In this document: piece by piece, positions 8,532 through 15,934 of the stretch
How the letters are laid out: every line of letters starts with the position of its first letter
Position numbering within the stretch: the first letter of the stretch is position 1
Source of the DNA: UBA7446 sp964014735
GTDB taxonomy: Bacteria > Bacteroidota > Bacteroidia > Flavobacteriales > Flavobacteriaceae
NCBI GenBank assembly: GCA_964014735.1
Contig: CAXHBH010000019.1
Location: 1-29,467 of the forward strand
Reading direction: 5' to 3'
DNA: 29,467 nucleotides
Program-made: the position numbers and the translations under genes
The notes under the pieces: model-generated
What the model saw: only the letters and a program-made list of their open reading frames with translations
Told to the model about the DNA's origin: nothing
The model's database searches: none

Positions 8532-10940
8532 ATGAAAACTGTTAATCTCGCTTCATCCATAGGCACCTTCAACGATTTTAAATCAGACGTACTCAACGAC
8601 TACTACATTGCGTCACTCAGCAGACAGGTGAGCATCTTGGGCAGAAAAGAAGTGCTTTCTGGAAAAGGAAAATTTGGGATTTTTGGTGACGGAAAAGAAA
8701 TCGCACAAATCGCCATGGCTAAGGTCTTTAAAAATGGAGACCACAGATCTGGATATTATCGAGATCAAACCTTTATGATGTCCATCGGAAGATTAAAACC
8801 CATACACATATTTGCAAGTGTTTATGGACATGCCGACCACATAGCAGAACCCATGTCTTCCGGAAGACAAATGGTGGGCCATTTCAATACTGATACAATA
8901 GACAGCAAGGGAAATCTACTGCCATTGGTAGAGTCAAAAAACGCATTTTCGGACGTTTCCAGTACAGCAGCACAAATGCCACGGCTGTTGGGCTTGGCGC
9001 ATGCTTCAAAATTATTCCGTAAGGTGGCATCAATGAAAGACGAAAGGCTATCTAACCAAGGAAACGAAGTCGCCTGGGGCACTATTGGAAATGCCAGTAC
9101 CAGCGAAGGTTTATTCTTTGAAACTCTTAATGCTGCCGGTGTATTACAAGTTCCCATGATCATCAGTGTTTGGGATGATGGCTATGGCATTTCTGTTGAC
9201 AATGCATTTCAAACTGTTAAGGAAAGTATATCCGAGGCCATGCGTGGTATGCAACACACAGAAGATAAGGCAGGTATTGAAATTATTGAAGTAGACGGTT
9301 GGAATTATCCCGCGCTAGTTGAAGCCTACACAAGAGCTAGTGAGCTGGCTCGTAGCGCTCATGTTCCCGTTTTGATTCACGTACAAGAGCTAACCCAGCC
9401 CCAAGGTCACTCAACTTCTGGTTCGCATGAACGCTACAAATCTGATGCGCGATTACAATGGGAAAAAGAATTTGATTGTAACCTTAAATTCAAAAATTGG
9501 ATAGTAGAGAAAAAAATAGCATCCGAAGACGAACTTATTGCCATTGAAGAAAAGGCAACAACAGCGGCTAAAGAAGCTAAAACAGCGGCTTGGAAGGCAT
9601 ATTTATCACCAATCGATGAAGAACGAATAGAAGCCCAACAATTGGCACAAGAACTTATTGAAACTGTACAAGACCCTGAAGTACTGATGCCATTAGGTAC
9701 TGTACTGTCCCAGAAAAATATGCCTTACCGTAAACCCATCTATGCAGCTGTTCGTGAATTATTGTGGCAGACACGTAGCAATCCGACGCCTGCTAGAAAG
9801 GCATTGCAGATGTGGTGGCGAAATAAAAAACAAAACACTCAAACGCTGTACAGTGACAAACTCTACAACGAATTCGACAATTCCTCAGTAAACATCCCAA
9901 CAATACCGGCCAAATATAGCGCAGATACAAGCCTTGTTGATGGACGTATAATATTGAGAGATAATTTTGAAGCCTTATTGGAACAACACCCCAAGCTTTT
10001 GATTTTTGGCGAGGATAGTGGTAAGATTGGGGATGTCAATCAAGGGCTAGAAGGACTTCAAGCGCGCTACGGGGAAGATCGTGTAGCTGATCGTGGGATT
10101 CGTGAGGCTACCATTATTGGCGAGGGTATTGGTATGGCATTCCGTGGCTTACGCCCCATTGCTGAAATACAATATTTAGACTATGTACTTTATGCACTGC
10201 AAATCATGAGTGATGATTTAGCAACACTGCACTACCGCACACGTGGTAAACAAAGTGCTCCCTTAATTATACGCACAAGAGGACACCGTTTGGAAGGCAT
10301 CTGGCATTCGGGCTCACCAATGGGCGGCTTGGTTAGTTTGCTTCGTGGTATGTTTATATTGGTTCCGCGTAATTTCACTCAAGCCAGCGGCATGTATAAC
10401 ACCCTGCTCAAAGGTAAGGATCCAGCCTTGGTGATTGAACCGCTCAACGGGTACCGCTTGAAAGAAAAACAGCCTGAAAACCTAGGTAATTTTACCGTAC
10501 CAATTGGCATTGCAGAACAGCTACGTACTGGAAATGATATTACAATAGTTTCCTATGGGTCTACACTTAGAATTGTTGAAGAAGCTGGCGATACCTTGGC
10601 GCAAATGGGAATAAATTCAGATGTAATTGATATTCAATCTTTAATTCCCTTTGATGCCACAAATATCATTGGCACAAGTGTAGAAAAGACAAACCGACTG
10701 TTAATTGTAGATGAAGATGTCCCGGGCGGCGGAACAGCTTATATTCTTAGTCAGTTATTGGAGAAGCAACATATTTACCCCCATTTGGATAGTCAACCTT
10801 GCCTGCTGACTGCCAAAGAACACCGACCAGCCTATGGTACCGATGGTGATTACTTTTCAAAACCATCAAAAGAAGATATCATAGAGGCAGCTTATGGCAT
10901 CATGCACGAGGCAAAACCAATGGATTTTCCACCGCTTTAA
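8532..10940 (+). CDS. Fused alpha/beta E1 component of a 2-oxoacid dehydrogenase (branched-chain type)
   Basis: Thiamine-diphosphate-dependent decarboxylase that would charge a lipoyl-E2 partner, probably in branched-chain 2-oxoacid oxidation. The 802 residues contain an E1-alpha module (TPP region around 180-215, G-N-A-S-T-S-E-G through W-D-D-G-Y-G-I-S) joined by a linker near 440-465 to a complete E1-beta module (G-E-D-S-G near 492, R-V-A-D-R-G-I-R-E, G-L-R-P-I-A-E-I-Q-Y-L-D-Y, and the transketolase C-terminal domain ending near 780). In many bacteria these are two proteins. The ATG at 8532 is preferred to a TTG four codons earlier because a promoter box lies across that TTG. No E2 or E3 gene is nearby. 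The stop overlaps the convergent holA stop. Substrate is inferred from family; pyruvate or another oxoacid is possible. Confidence 0.87.
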   Translation: MKTVNLASSIGTFNDFKSDVLNDYYIASLSRQVSILGRKEVLSGKGKFGIFGDGKEIAQIAMAKVFKNGDHRSGYYRDQTFMMSIGRLKPIHIFASVYGHADHIAEPMSSGRQMVGHFNTDTIDSKGNLLPLVESKNAFSDVSSTAAQMPRLLGLAHASKLFRKVASMKDERLSNQGNEVAWGTIGNASTSEGLFFETLNAAGVLQVPMIISVWDDGYGISVDNAFQTVKESISEAMRGMQHTEDKAGIEIIEVDGWNYPALVEAYTRASELARSAHVPVLIHVQELTQPQGHSTSGSHERYKSDARLQWEKEFDCNLKFKNWIVEKKIASEDELIAIEEKATTAAKEAKTAAWKAYLSPIDEERIEAQQLAQELIETVQDPEVLMPLGTVLSQKNMPYRKPIYAAVRELLWQTRSNPTPARKALQMWWRNKKQNTQTLYSDKLYNEFDNSSVNIPTIPAKYSADTSLVDGRIILRDNFEALLEQHPKLLIFGEDSGKIGDVNQGLEGLQARYGEDRVADRGIREATIIGEGIGMAFRGLRPIAEIQYLDYVLYALQIMSDDLATLHYRTRGKQSAPLIIRTRGHRLEGIWHSGSPMGGLVSLLRGMFILVPRNFTQASGMYNTLLKGKDPALVIEPLNGYRLKEKQPENLGNFTVPIGIAEQLRTGNDITIVSYGSTLRIVEEAGDTLAQMGINSDVIDIQSLIPFDATNIIGTSVEKTNRLLIVDEDVPGGGTAYILSQLLEKQHIYPHLDSQPCLLTAKEHRPAYGTDGDYFSKPSKEDIIEAAYGIMHEAKPMDFPPL

Positions 10941-11938
10941 GCAATATGACTTAACAGCTCTTGTAGCACCTCTCGTTCTGAAGTAGGAACCGCATCAACG
11001 CCCTTTACAGCCAAATCAGCTTTTTTAATGATTCCTAAAATTGGTACAATTGACTTTAAGGGATAACGCCTTGCGGCCTGCTCAATTTCACGTACAAAAA
11101 ATGGATGTATGCCCAAGGCTTTAGCAACCGCATCGGGGTTTTTGGAGGGCAAGCCATGGTAGGTAAGCAATTGAACAAAGTAGTTGTACAAACTCCTAAT
11201 AGTACCCAACAAGGGATGTTGCCGTGGATGACGTCCAAAGAAATTTACAATCTTATAAGCTTTGGCCGTATGGCCATTGCCCAGCGCTTTGCGCAACTCA
11301 AAGTTGTTGTATTCTTTACTTATGCCTACATGCTGCTCAACATGATCTGCATTTATAGACTCTCCTTTTGTAACAATCAAGCAGAGTTTTTTTATTTGAT
11401 TTTGGAGTGTACCCAAATCTGCACCCACACTTTCGGCTAAAACTGCAGCAGCTTTAAAGTCAATCTTGCGTTGTTGTTCACGCACACGCTGCTCAATCCA
11501 AGCAGGTAGTTTGTCATCATAGAGTTTTTTAGTTTCAACAACAATTCCATTTTTAGAAATGGCCTTATAGAGCTTTTTTCGTTTGTCTAATTTTTTATTT
11601 TTATAACAAATAACCAAAATCGTGGTGGTTTGCGGTTTTGTCGCATAGGCTTCCAGTTTTTCAATGCTACGGCTGAGTTCATGGGCTTCGCGAACCACAA
11701 CCAACTGGTGGTTTGACATCATAGGAAAACGCTTACAAACCGATACGATATCTTCTATACTGGTCTCCTTACCGTACATTATGGTTTGGTTAAAATCACG
11801 CTGTTCTTCGGGCAATACAGTTTCAATAAGCAACTGACTCAATTGGTCAATAAAAAAAGGTTCATCGCCCATCAAAAAGTAAATGGGTGTAAAATTTAGA
11901 TCTAAAATAGCACGCTTTGTGCTTGCGAATGCATCCAA
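10937..11938 (-). CDS. holA: DNA polymerase III, delta subunit
   Basis: Clamp-loader subunit that opens the beta sliding clamp. The 333-residue protein shows the HolA plan: N-terminal Y-F-L-M-G-D-E-P-F-F-I-D-Q near 19-31, the V-V-V-R-E-A-H-E-L segment, a lysine-rich middle (K-N-K-K-L-D-K-R-K-K-L-Y-K), E-S-V-G-A-D-L-G-T-L-Q-N-Q-I-K-K-L near 170-186, and the helical collar domain to the end. Length is typical. It lies back-to-back with the HsdR-N-like gene, separated by 29 bases, and its stop overlaps the stop of the E1 gene on the other strand by 4 bases. No strong minus-strand promoter box was identified in the short divergent gap. Confidence 0.92.
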   Translation of the reverse strand: MDAFASTKRAILDLNFTPIYFLMGDEPFFIDQLSQLLIETVLPEEQRDFNQTIMYGKETSIEDIVSVCKRFPMMSNHQLVVVREAHELSRSIEKLEAYATKPQTTTILVICYKNKKLDKRKKLYKAISKNGIVVETKKLYDDKLPAWIEQRVREQQRKIDFKAAAVLAESVGADLGTLQNQIKKLCLIVTKGESINADHVEQHVGISKEYNNFELRKALGNGHTAKAYKIVNFFGRHPRQHPLLGTIRSLYNYFVQLLTYHGLPSKNPDAVAKALGIHPFFVREIEQAARRYPLKSIVPILGIIKKADLAVKGVDAVPTSEREVLQELLSHIA

Positions 11939-11967
11939 TTGAAAAATAATTTAGCACTTTTGTGGTC

Positions 11968-12417
11968 ATGCAAGCCTTAGCATTCCCGACTTTTAGCTTT
12001 ACTACCAAAATTAGCGAAAAGAAACGCTTTATATTGGATCCGATTCGAAAAAAGTTTGTGTTGCTTACGCCAGAGGAATGGGTGCGCCAACACGTCATTC
12101 AGGATTTGATGGACAAGGGCATCAGCAAGACACGCTTGAGCATTGAAAAACAATTTGAGATCATGGGGAAACAAAAACGTTTTGATGTGGTTGTGGCAGG
12201 TGCCAATGCGTCTATTGCATTATTGATAGAGTGTAAAGCACCAGAAGTGCCCATAACGCAGTCAACCTTTGACCAAATTGCCCGTTATCAGCTAGCACTA
12301 AACGCCAACTACCTGATGTTGACCAACGGATTACAGCATATTTATTGCCAGATAGACTATGAGGAACAGGCCTATCACTTTATGCCGGACTTCCCCACAA
12401 AAATACTTGCCATATGA
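11968..12417 (+). CDS. Orphan HsdR-N-terminal-like, PD-(D/E)XK nuclease-fold protein
   Basis: A 149-residue protein resembling only the N-terminal nuclease domain of type I restriction HsdR subunits, with no helicase motor and no HsdM/HsdS nearby. Candidate catalytic residues are Glu60, Asp73 (K-R-F-D-V-V-V) and Glu88-Cys-Lys90 (L-I-E-C-K-A-P), followed by a Q-x-x-R-Y motif (103-107) and L-T-N-G (118-121), all in the order expected for this nuclease fold. ATG 11968 is preferred to an in-frame GTG at 11962. The gene is divergent from holA and overlaps the following GT2 gene by the 4-base ATGA. Stand-alone proteins of this kind are common in Bacteroidota, but I know of no experimentally assigned function; restriction activity should not be assumed. 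Confidence 0.8.
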   Translation: MQALAFPTFSFTTKISEKKRFILDPIRKKFVLLTPEEWVRQHVIQDLMDKGISKTRLSIEKQFEIMGKQKRFDVVVAGANASIALLIECKAPEVPITQSTFDQIARYQLALNANYLMLTNGLQHIYCQIDYEEQAYHFMPDFPTKILAI

Positions 12418-13373
12418 CAATTGCCATTGCCATATTGAATTACAATGGTGCAAAATTGCTAGAACAGTTTTTGCCATCCGTATTGGCGCACAGCGCAAAT
12501 GCCAAGGTATATGTTATTGACAACGGATCAACAGACAATTCATTGGCATTAGTTGGAGCAACATTTCCGATGGTTACAACCATTGCCTTGGATAACAACG
12601 CTGGCTATGCAGGTGGCTACAACAAAGGATTACAACAAATTGACGCCGATGTGGTTTGTTTGTTAAATTCAGATATTAAGGTAACACCTAATTGGCTGCT
12701 ACCGATTAAGGATTTTTTAAAGGCACATCCTGAAGTAGCTATGGTTCAACCCAAAATCAAGGATTTGGCTAATCCAGACCATTTTGAGTATGCGGGTGCT
12801 GCAGGGGGATATTTAGACATCATGGGACTACCCTATTGCCGTGGCCGTGTGGGAAACAAATGCGAAAAAGATAGCGGACAATACGACAACAATATGCAAG
12901 TCACATGGGTTAGTGGAGCTTGTTTGGTAGTAAGGAAATCAATCTTTGAAGCCTTGAACGGATTTGACGCTTCCTTTTTTATGCATTTTGAAGAAATTGA
13001 TTTGTGCCTCCGTGCACAGGCCATGGGTCATCAGGTTTGGGCAGTGGGTAAGAGTGAAGTATATCACAAGGGTGCTGCCAGTCTTTCTAAAGAAAACCCA
13101 AGAAAATTATACTACAACATACGCAACTCGCTGCTAACATATACCAAAACACTACCGCTCATACCCTTGTTATGGGTCTATTTGGCGCGTGGAGCACTTG
13201 ACACCACTCTATTATTGTTTTTTATGTTACAACTTAAGTTTGACCATGTATATGCCATCATACGTGCCTACAACGCTTTTTTTGATCGTTTACGTAAGGC
13301 CTTTAGCCAACGTAAACACCAGCTTAATCCAATCAAGCGGTTTTCAGTATTATTGAGCTTTAAAAAAACATAA
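12414..13373 (+). CDS. Glycosyltransferase family 2
   Basis: A 319-residue GT-A-type transferase that would move a sugar from a nucleotide donor to an acceptor at the cytoplasmic face of the membrane. Visible motifs are the N-terminal nucleotide-binding strand with V-I-D-N-G-S-T-D-N-S (34-43), N-N-A-G-Y-A-G-G-Y-N (61-70), the metal-binding N-S-D (85-87), W-V-S-G-A-C-L-V-V-R, and H-F-E-E-I-D-L-C-L-R. This matches the rhamnosyltransferase-like GT2 subgroup (WbbL type). Hydrophobic stretches near 240-270 suggest membrane association. Start ATG overlaps the upstream gene's TGA. No polysaccharide cluster surrounds it, so donor and acceptor are unknown. Confidence 0.88.
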   Translation: MTIAIAILNYNGAKLLEQFLPSVLAHSANAKVYVIDNGSTDNSLALVGATFPMVTTIALDNNAGYAGGYNKGLQQIDADVVCLLNSDIKVTPNWLLPIKDFLKAHPEVAMVQPKIKDLANPDHFEYAGAAGGYLDIMGLPYCRGRVGNKCEKDSGQYDNNMQVTWVSGACLVVRKSIFEALNGFDASFFMHFEEIDLCLRAQAMGHQVWAVGKSEVYHKGAASLSKENPRKLYYNIRNSLLTYTKTLPLIPLLWVYLARGALDTTLLLFFMLQLKFDHVYAIIRAYNAFFDRLRKAFSQRKHQLNPIKRFSVLLSFKKT

Positions 13374-13491
13374 AGGTTATTTAGCCAAAAACTCAATTAT
13401 GACAAACCACACCTTCTTTTTAGCGAGTTATAAAAAAGGTTGATCACGATTTACAAATACGCTGCTGTAACGAAAGTAAATAAAATAAAAG

Positions 13492-13683
13492 TTACGCCCG
13501 GTTCTTGGCTTCTTTGGTAGGTACCCTACCCTGATTGCCCATGCCGTCCATATCTAATACATCAACTGAAACAGCTTGTTCCTTTTTGGCTGCCTTGTGC
13601 TGTTTCGAAATGATAGCTATTAAAAAAAAGGTATAGACCAGCACAATACCTAATCCAATAAAAAACATAATGCTATTTGTCAT
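13492..13683 (-). CDS. Small single-pass membrane protein (63 aa)
   Basis: Begins MTNSIMFFIGLGIVLVYTFF, giving one strong transmembrane helix (about residues 5-27), followed by a charged K-Q-H-K-A-A-K-K-E-Q stretch and a soluble tail of about 35 residues. The ATG at 13683 is preferred to a TTG eight codons upstream because it overlaps the stop region of the preceding small gene, consistent with translational coupling. I do not recognise the family. It and its upstream partner form a two-gene unit; no enzyme domain is present. Confidence 0.6.
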   Translation of the reverse strand: MTNSIMFFIGLGIVLVYTFFLIAIISKQHKAAKKEQAVSVDVLDMDGMGNQGRVPTKEAKNRA

Positions 13684-13846
13684 CTTTACGTCTTTGTCTG
13701 ATGGCAATGGAAAATCCCAAAATGGTAATGGGCCAAAGTCCTACGTAAATGCCTTCTAGCTCATTCCCCGTAAACCATAGGTATACAGAATAAACAAAGC
13801 TTATAAAAGCCAAAATAATAGGGTAATACGTGTTAAGAAATTTCAT
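13673..13846 (-). CDS. Small two-helix membrane protein (57 aa)
   Basis: A short gene: ATG at 13846, TAG at 13673-13675. The product starts MKFLNTYYPIILAFISFVYS and has two hydrophobic helices (about 8-25 and 33-49) around a short loop, ending in a basic tail (R-Q-R-R-K-D-D-K). The last 11 bases overlap the start of the next small membrane gene, in a different frame, arguing that both are real. Family not recognised. Confidence 0.6.
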   Translation of the reverse strand: MKFLNTYYPIILAFISFVYSVYLWFTGNELEGIYVGLWPITILGFSIAIRQRRKDDK

Positions 13847-13914
13847 GGACATTAAAATTTTCTTACCAATTTAGTTATTTTAAAATAAGTCATACCCCAA
13901 CAGCGTATGGGCAC

Positions 13915-13957
13915 AAAAAAACACCTCTAGTCCAAGCTTGTTAAGAAACCAAAGGTG
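13915..13957 (-). terminator. Candidate rho-independent terminator after the NTF2-like lipoprotein gene
   Basis: On the minus strand a CACCT...AGGTG stem (13953-13957 with 13922-13926) encloses a 26-base loop that contains a smaller CTT/AAG hairpin, and it is followed directly by seven T residues (13915-13921). It begins 24 bases after the lipoprotein stop. The stem is short, so this is only a moderate call. Confidence 0.45.
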
Positions 13958-13980
13958 CTTTAAAAAATAAAGAGTGTAAT

Positions 13981-14472
13981 TTACTCTGCGTCAGGTGCAA
14001 CGGCCATCATAATGCCCATGGCATCGCCATAATCACCACCATTGATGATAAGCCCGTTATCATTAAAAGTCATATAGTGATAGAACTTAGCTTCAAAACT
14101 TTTGCCCGAAGCCACACTTGTTCCACGCCAAGTGCCATAAGTACGTACACTTCCGTTGGGAAGGTTAGTTTCTGGATCTACACCAGGCAAAAAGTTTTCT
14201 GGTGTATATGTAATACTATCCATGGCTGCGTGCCATCCGCCCATATATTCAAGTACTTGTTCTTTGGCAGTCATAAGCTCCATACCATAAAAAGCCCCCT
14301 GGTATTCCACTTCTTCGGCAAACATACCAGAAATGGTCTCCATGTCCTCTGCTTCAAATGTGGCAAACCACATTTTTGCGAGTTCAACGTTCTTTTCAAA
14401 TGATGGATTTGGATTTTGCATACAAGAAGTAAGCAAAAGTAATGCTGTAAAAATTAAAAGTATGTGTCTCAT
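13981..14472 (-). CDS. SnoaL/NTF2-like lipoprotein
   Basis: A 163-residue lipoprotein. The signal peptide MRHILLIFTALLLLTSC ends in an L-T-S-C lipobox (Cys17). The mature part resembles the SnoaL/DUF4440 NTF2-like fold: a helix with A-K-M-W-F-A-T-F-E-A-E-D-M-E-T-I, F-A-E-E-V-E-Y near 52, Y-M-G-G-W-H near 76, and late strands with Y-G-T-W-R-G-T and F-Y-H-Y-M-T-F. Such proteins may be small enzymes or ligand binders; nothing here identifies a substrate. After the lipidated Cys the sequence M-Q-N-P lacks the K-D-D type export signal, so an inner-leaflet (periplasm-facing) location is more likely. A candidate terminator follows it. Confidence 0.72.
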   Translation of the reverse strand: MRHILLIFTALLLLTSCMQNPNPSFEKNVELAKMWFATFEAEDMETISGMFAEEVEYQGAFYGMELMTAKEQVLEYMGGWHAAMDSITYTPENFLPGVDPETNLPNGSVRTYGTWRGTSVASGKSFEAKFYHYMTFNDNGLIINGGDYGDAMGIMMAVAPDAE

Positions 14473-14585
14473 TGTGTTTTATTTAATTGAGTTTAAATTT
14501 ACAAAAAAATGAAATCCAAATAATCTGTGTTTTCAGTAATATAAATACTTAACAAACATTTAATATCAACTGCTGCTCAGGGTGG

Positions 14586-14816
14586 TTACTCACAAGCCCC
14601 TTCTGTCCATGTTAGCACACCCGCTACACTAGCAACACAGGCATTGCCATAGGACTTGTCATCACAGCCACAAACAGGCATATATTGCATAGTACAAACA
14701 ACATCAGGCGTTGGTTCAGTAAGACAGTCTGCATTGGTCACATTAACATCGTCATCTTTACATTTAAACGACAGCATCAAAAATACAAAACAAAAAAAAT
14801 AACTTGCTTTTTTCAT
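14586..14816 (-). CDS. Kazal-type serine protease inhibitor lipoprotein
   Basis: A 76-residue predicted lipoprotein. The hydrophobic signal leads to Cys19, followed at once by K-D-D-D, matching the Bacteroidota lipoprotein export signal (C-K-[DE]2-3) for surface display; Lys at position -1 is unusual for a lipobox. The mature part is a single Kazal-like domain with six cysteines at 31, 41, 49, 51, 60 and 75. C41-x7-C49-x10-C60 is the classical Kazal spacing, and P-V-C-G-C-D-D-K-S-Y-G-N-A-C is the usual bacterial form. By alignment with ovomucoid third domain (C-T-L-E-Y), the reactive site is C41-T-M43-Q-Y, making Met43 the likely P1 residue; this suggests elastase-, chymotrypsin- or subtilisin-like targets. 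Inhibition is inferred from the family. It sits between the NTF2-like lipoprotein and the broken desaturase gene. Confidence 0.82.
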   Translation of the reverse strand: MKKASYFFCFVFLMLSFKCKDDDVNVTNADCLTEPTPDVVCTMQYMPVCGCDDKSYGNACVASVAGVLTWTEGACE

Positions 14817-14848
14817 AAGGTTTAAGTTTACGCCAATATAGCTAGGTG

Positions 14849-15681
14849 TTAAGGGGCTTGCGTGGTTGGTTTTTGATAAGGCTGAAAAGGTTGCCCAAGT
14901 AAACTCCCTACCCTAGTGTTTTTATCCTCGTTTGGAAAAACATCTACGCCGTAAACGATGCGTTCGGCATCCAAGTTTTTATACGTACCCAGCAAACGAT
15001 CCCAAATCGCAAATATATTGCCATAGTTACTATCCGTATACGGAAGCACATGGTGGTGATGGACCTTGTGCATGTGCGGCGTTACCAACACATAACTGAG
15101 CCATTGATCTAGCTTGGTGGGCAGGTTGATGTTGGCGTGGTTAAACTGGCTTAAAACCACCGATATCGATTGATAAATCATCACCACACCAATGGGCGCA
15201 CCCAAAATAAAAACAGCTAATAATGTAAAGGAAAAACGAACCAAACTCTCTAGGGGGTGATGGCGGTTAGCGGTTGTGGTATCTACGTGATGATCAGAAT
15301 GATGTACCAAATGCACCTTCCACAGTGGCTTTACCTTGTGTTCGACCAAGTGCGCTAAATAAGCACCGATAAAATCCAACAGCAACACACCCAAAACTAC
15401 ATAGACCCAAAAAGGCAATGCAACAAGCTGTAACAATCCAAATGCATTCGCCTGTGTCCAATCAGCTGTTTGCAAAAGCAAAAAGGCTAAAAAGAAGTTT
15501 ACCAAAACAGAAGTTGCCGTAAAAAAAAAGTTCGGCCAAGCGTGACGCCATTTTTATAGCGCAAACTACGCATAGGTATTAGTCCTTCCAATAGCCAAAA
15601 AAAAGTAATGCCTCCTACCAATATGATACTGCGGTGAAGTGAGGGAATGGTTTCAAAATATTGGACTAGGCTTTCCATCAT
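14849..15681 (-). pseudogene. Sterol desaturase / fatty acid hydroxylase family gene with one frameshift
   Basis: Two pieces in different frames. The N-terminal piece starts at ATG 15681 (L-V-Q-Y-F-E-T-I-P-S, G-G-I-T-F-F-W-L-L-E), and the C-terminal piece runs to the stop at 14849. After codons for L-R-Y-K the original frame goes wrong, while the next frame reads W-R-H-A-W-P-N-F-F-F-T-A-T-S-V-L-V-N-F as expected for the family. Adding one A to the A5 run (15551-15555 on the plus strand) restores a 277-codon gene. The C-terminal piece keeps the histidine clusters for a di-iron centre: H-L-V-E-H, H-L-V-H-H-S-D-H-H and H-K-V-H-H. A functional protein would be an integral-membrane oxygenase acting on a lipid. 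True mutation, phase variation at the A-run or a sequence error are all possible. Confidence 0.85.
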
Positions 15682-15701
15682 TCAAATATATTGATTTTAA
15701 G

Positions 15702-15845
15702 CTACTTGCCTTTCAACATGCGTTGCACAGTTTCAAGAGTGGTCATCAATTTTATCTTATGCACAGAATCTCTAAACTGCCCGTTTTCGATGCGTGTTTG
15801 AAGCACAGCTATAAGTTCAGCTATGGTCTGATTTGGATAAATCAT
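15702..15845 (-). CDS. Possible 47-residue small protein
   Basis: A minus-strand frame from ATG 15845 to TAG 15702 encodes MIYPNQTIAELIAVLQTRIE followed by 27 more residues ending K-G-K. It looks like two amphipathic helices, with no signal or membrane segment. It fills most of the gap between the carboxylase gene and the broken desaturase gene, reads in the same direction as the latter and ends 20 bases before it. No family recognised. The overlapping plus-strand frame (15639-15872) has a poorer composition and runs into the desaturase gene. Existence is tentative. Confidence 0.4.
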   Translation of the reverse strand: MIYPNQTIAELIAVLQTRIENGQFRDSVHKIKLMTTLETVQRMLKGK

Positions 15846-15890
15846 TGCAAAATAATTTATAACCAAAACTAAAACAATTAAGCTTATGAG

Positions 15891-15918
15891 TTGATATTAA
15901 AGCAAGTTTGTACTTTTA
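15891..15918 (+). promoter_or_regulatory. Probable promoter for the acyl-CoA carboxylase gene
   Basis: A TTG -33 element (15891-15893) is separated by 17 bases from TACTTTTA (15911-15918), seven of eight matches to TAnnTTTG. It ends 16 bases before the ATG at 15935. Consensus-based. Confidence 0.5.
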
Positions 15919-15934
15919 CAGTGATTTATAAAAC

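Noticed and set aside
11968..12417. Part of a type I restriction-modification system
   Set aside because: No HsdM, HsdS or helicase domain is nearby and the gene sits among housekeeping genes; only the N-terminal nuclease-like domain is present.
13400..13440. A CCTT...AAGG hairpin after the GT2 gene as a terminator
   Set aside because: The stem has a bulge, is almost all A-T, and is not followed by a T-run on either strand.
15639..15872. A plus-strand open frame of 77 codons in the gap before the carboxylase gene
   Set aside because: It starts inside the desaturase-family gene and has an irregular composition; the minus-strand 47-codon frame is a better candidate for this gap.
13400..15900. 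A mobile or defence island
   Set aside because: No integrase, transposase, tRNA-bounded repeats or recognisable defence genes; the content is small envelope proteins and one broken lipid-oxygenase gene.
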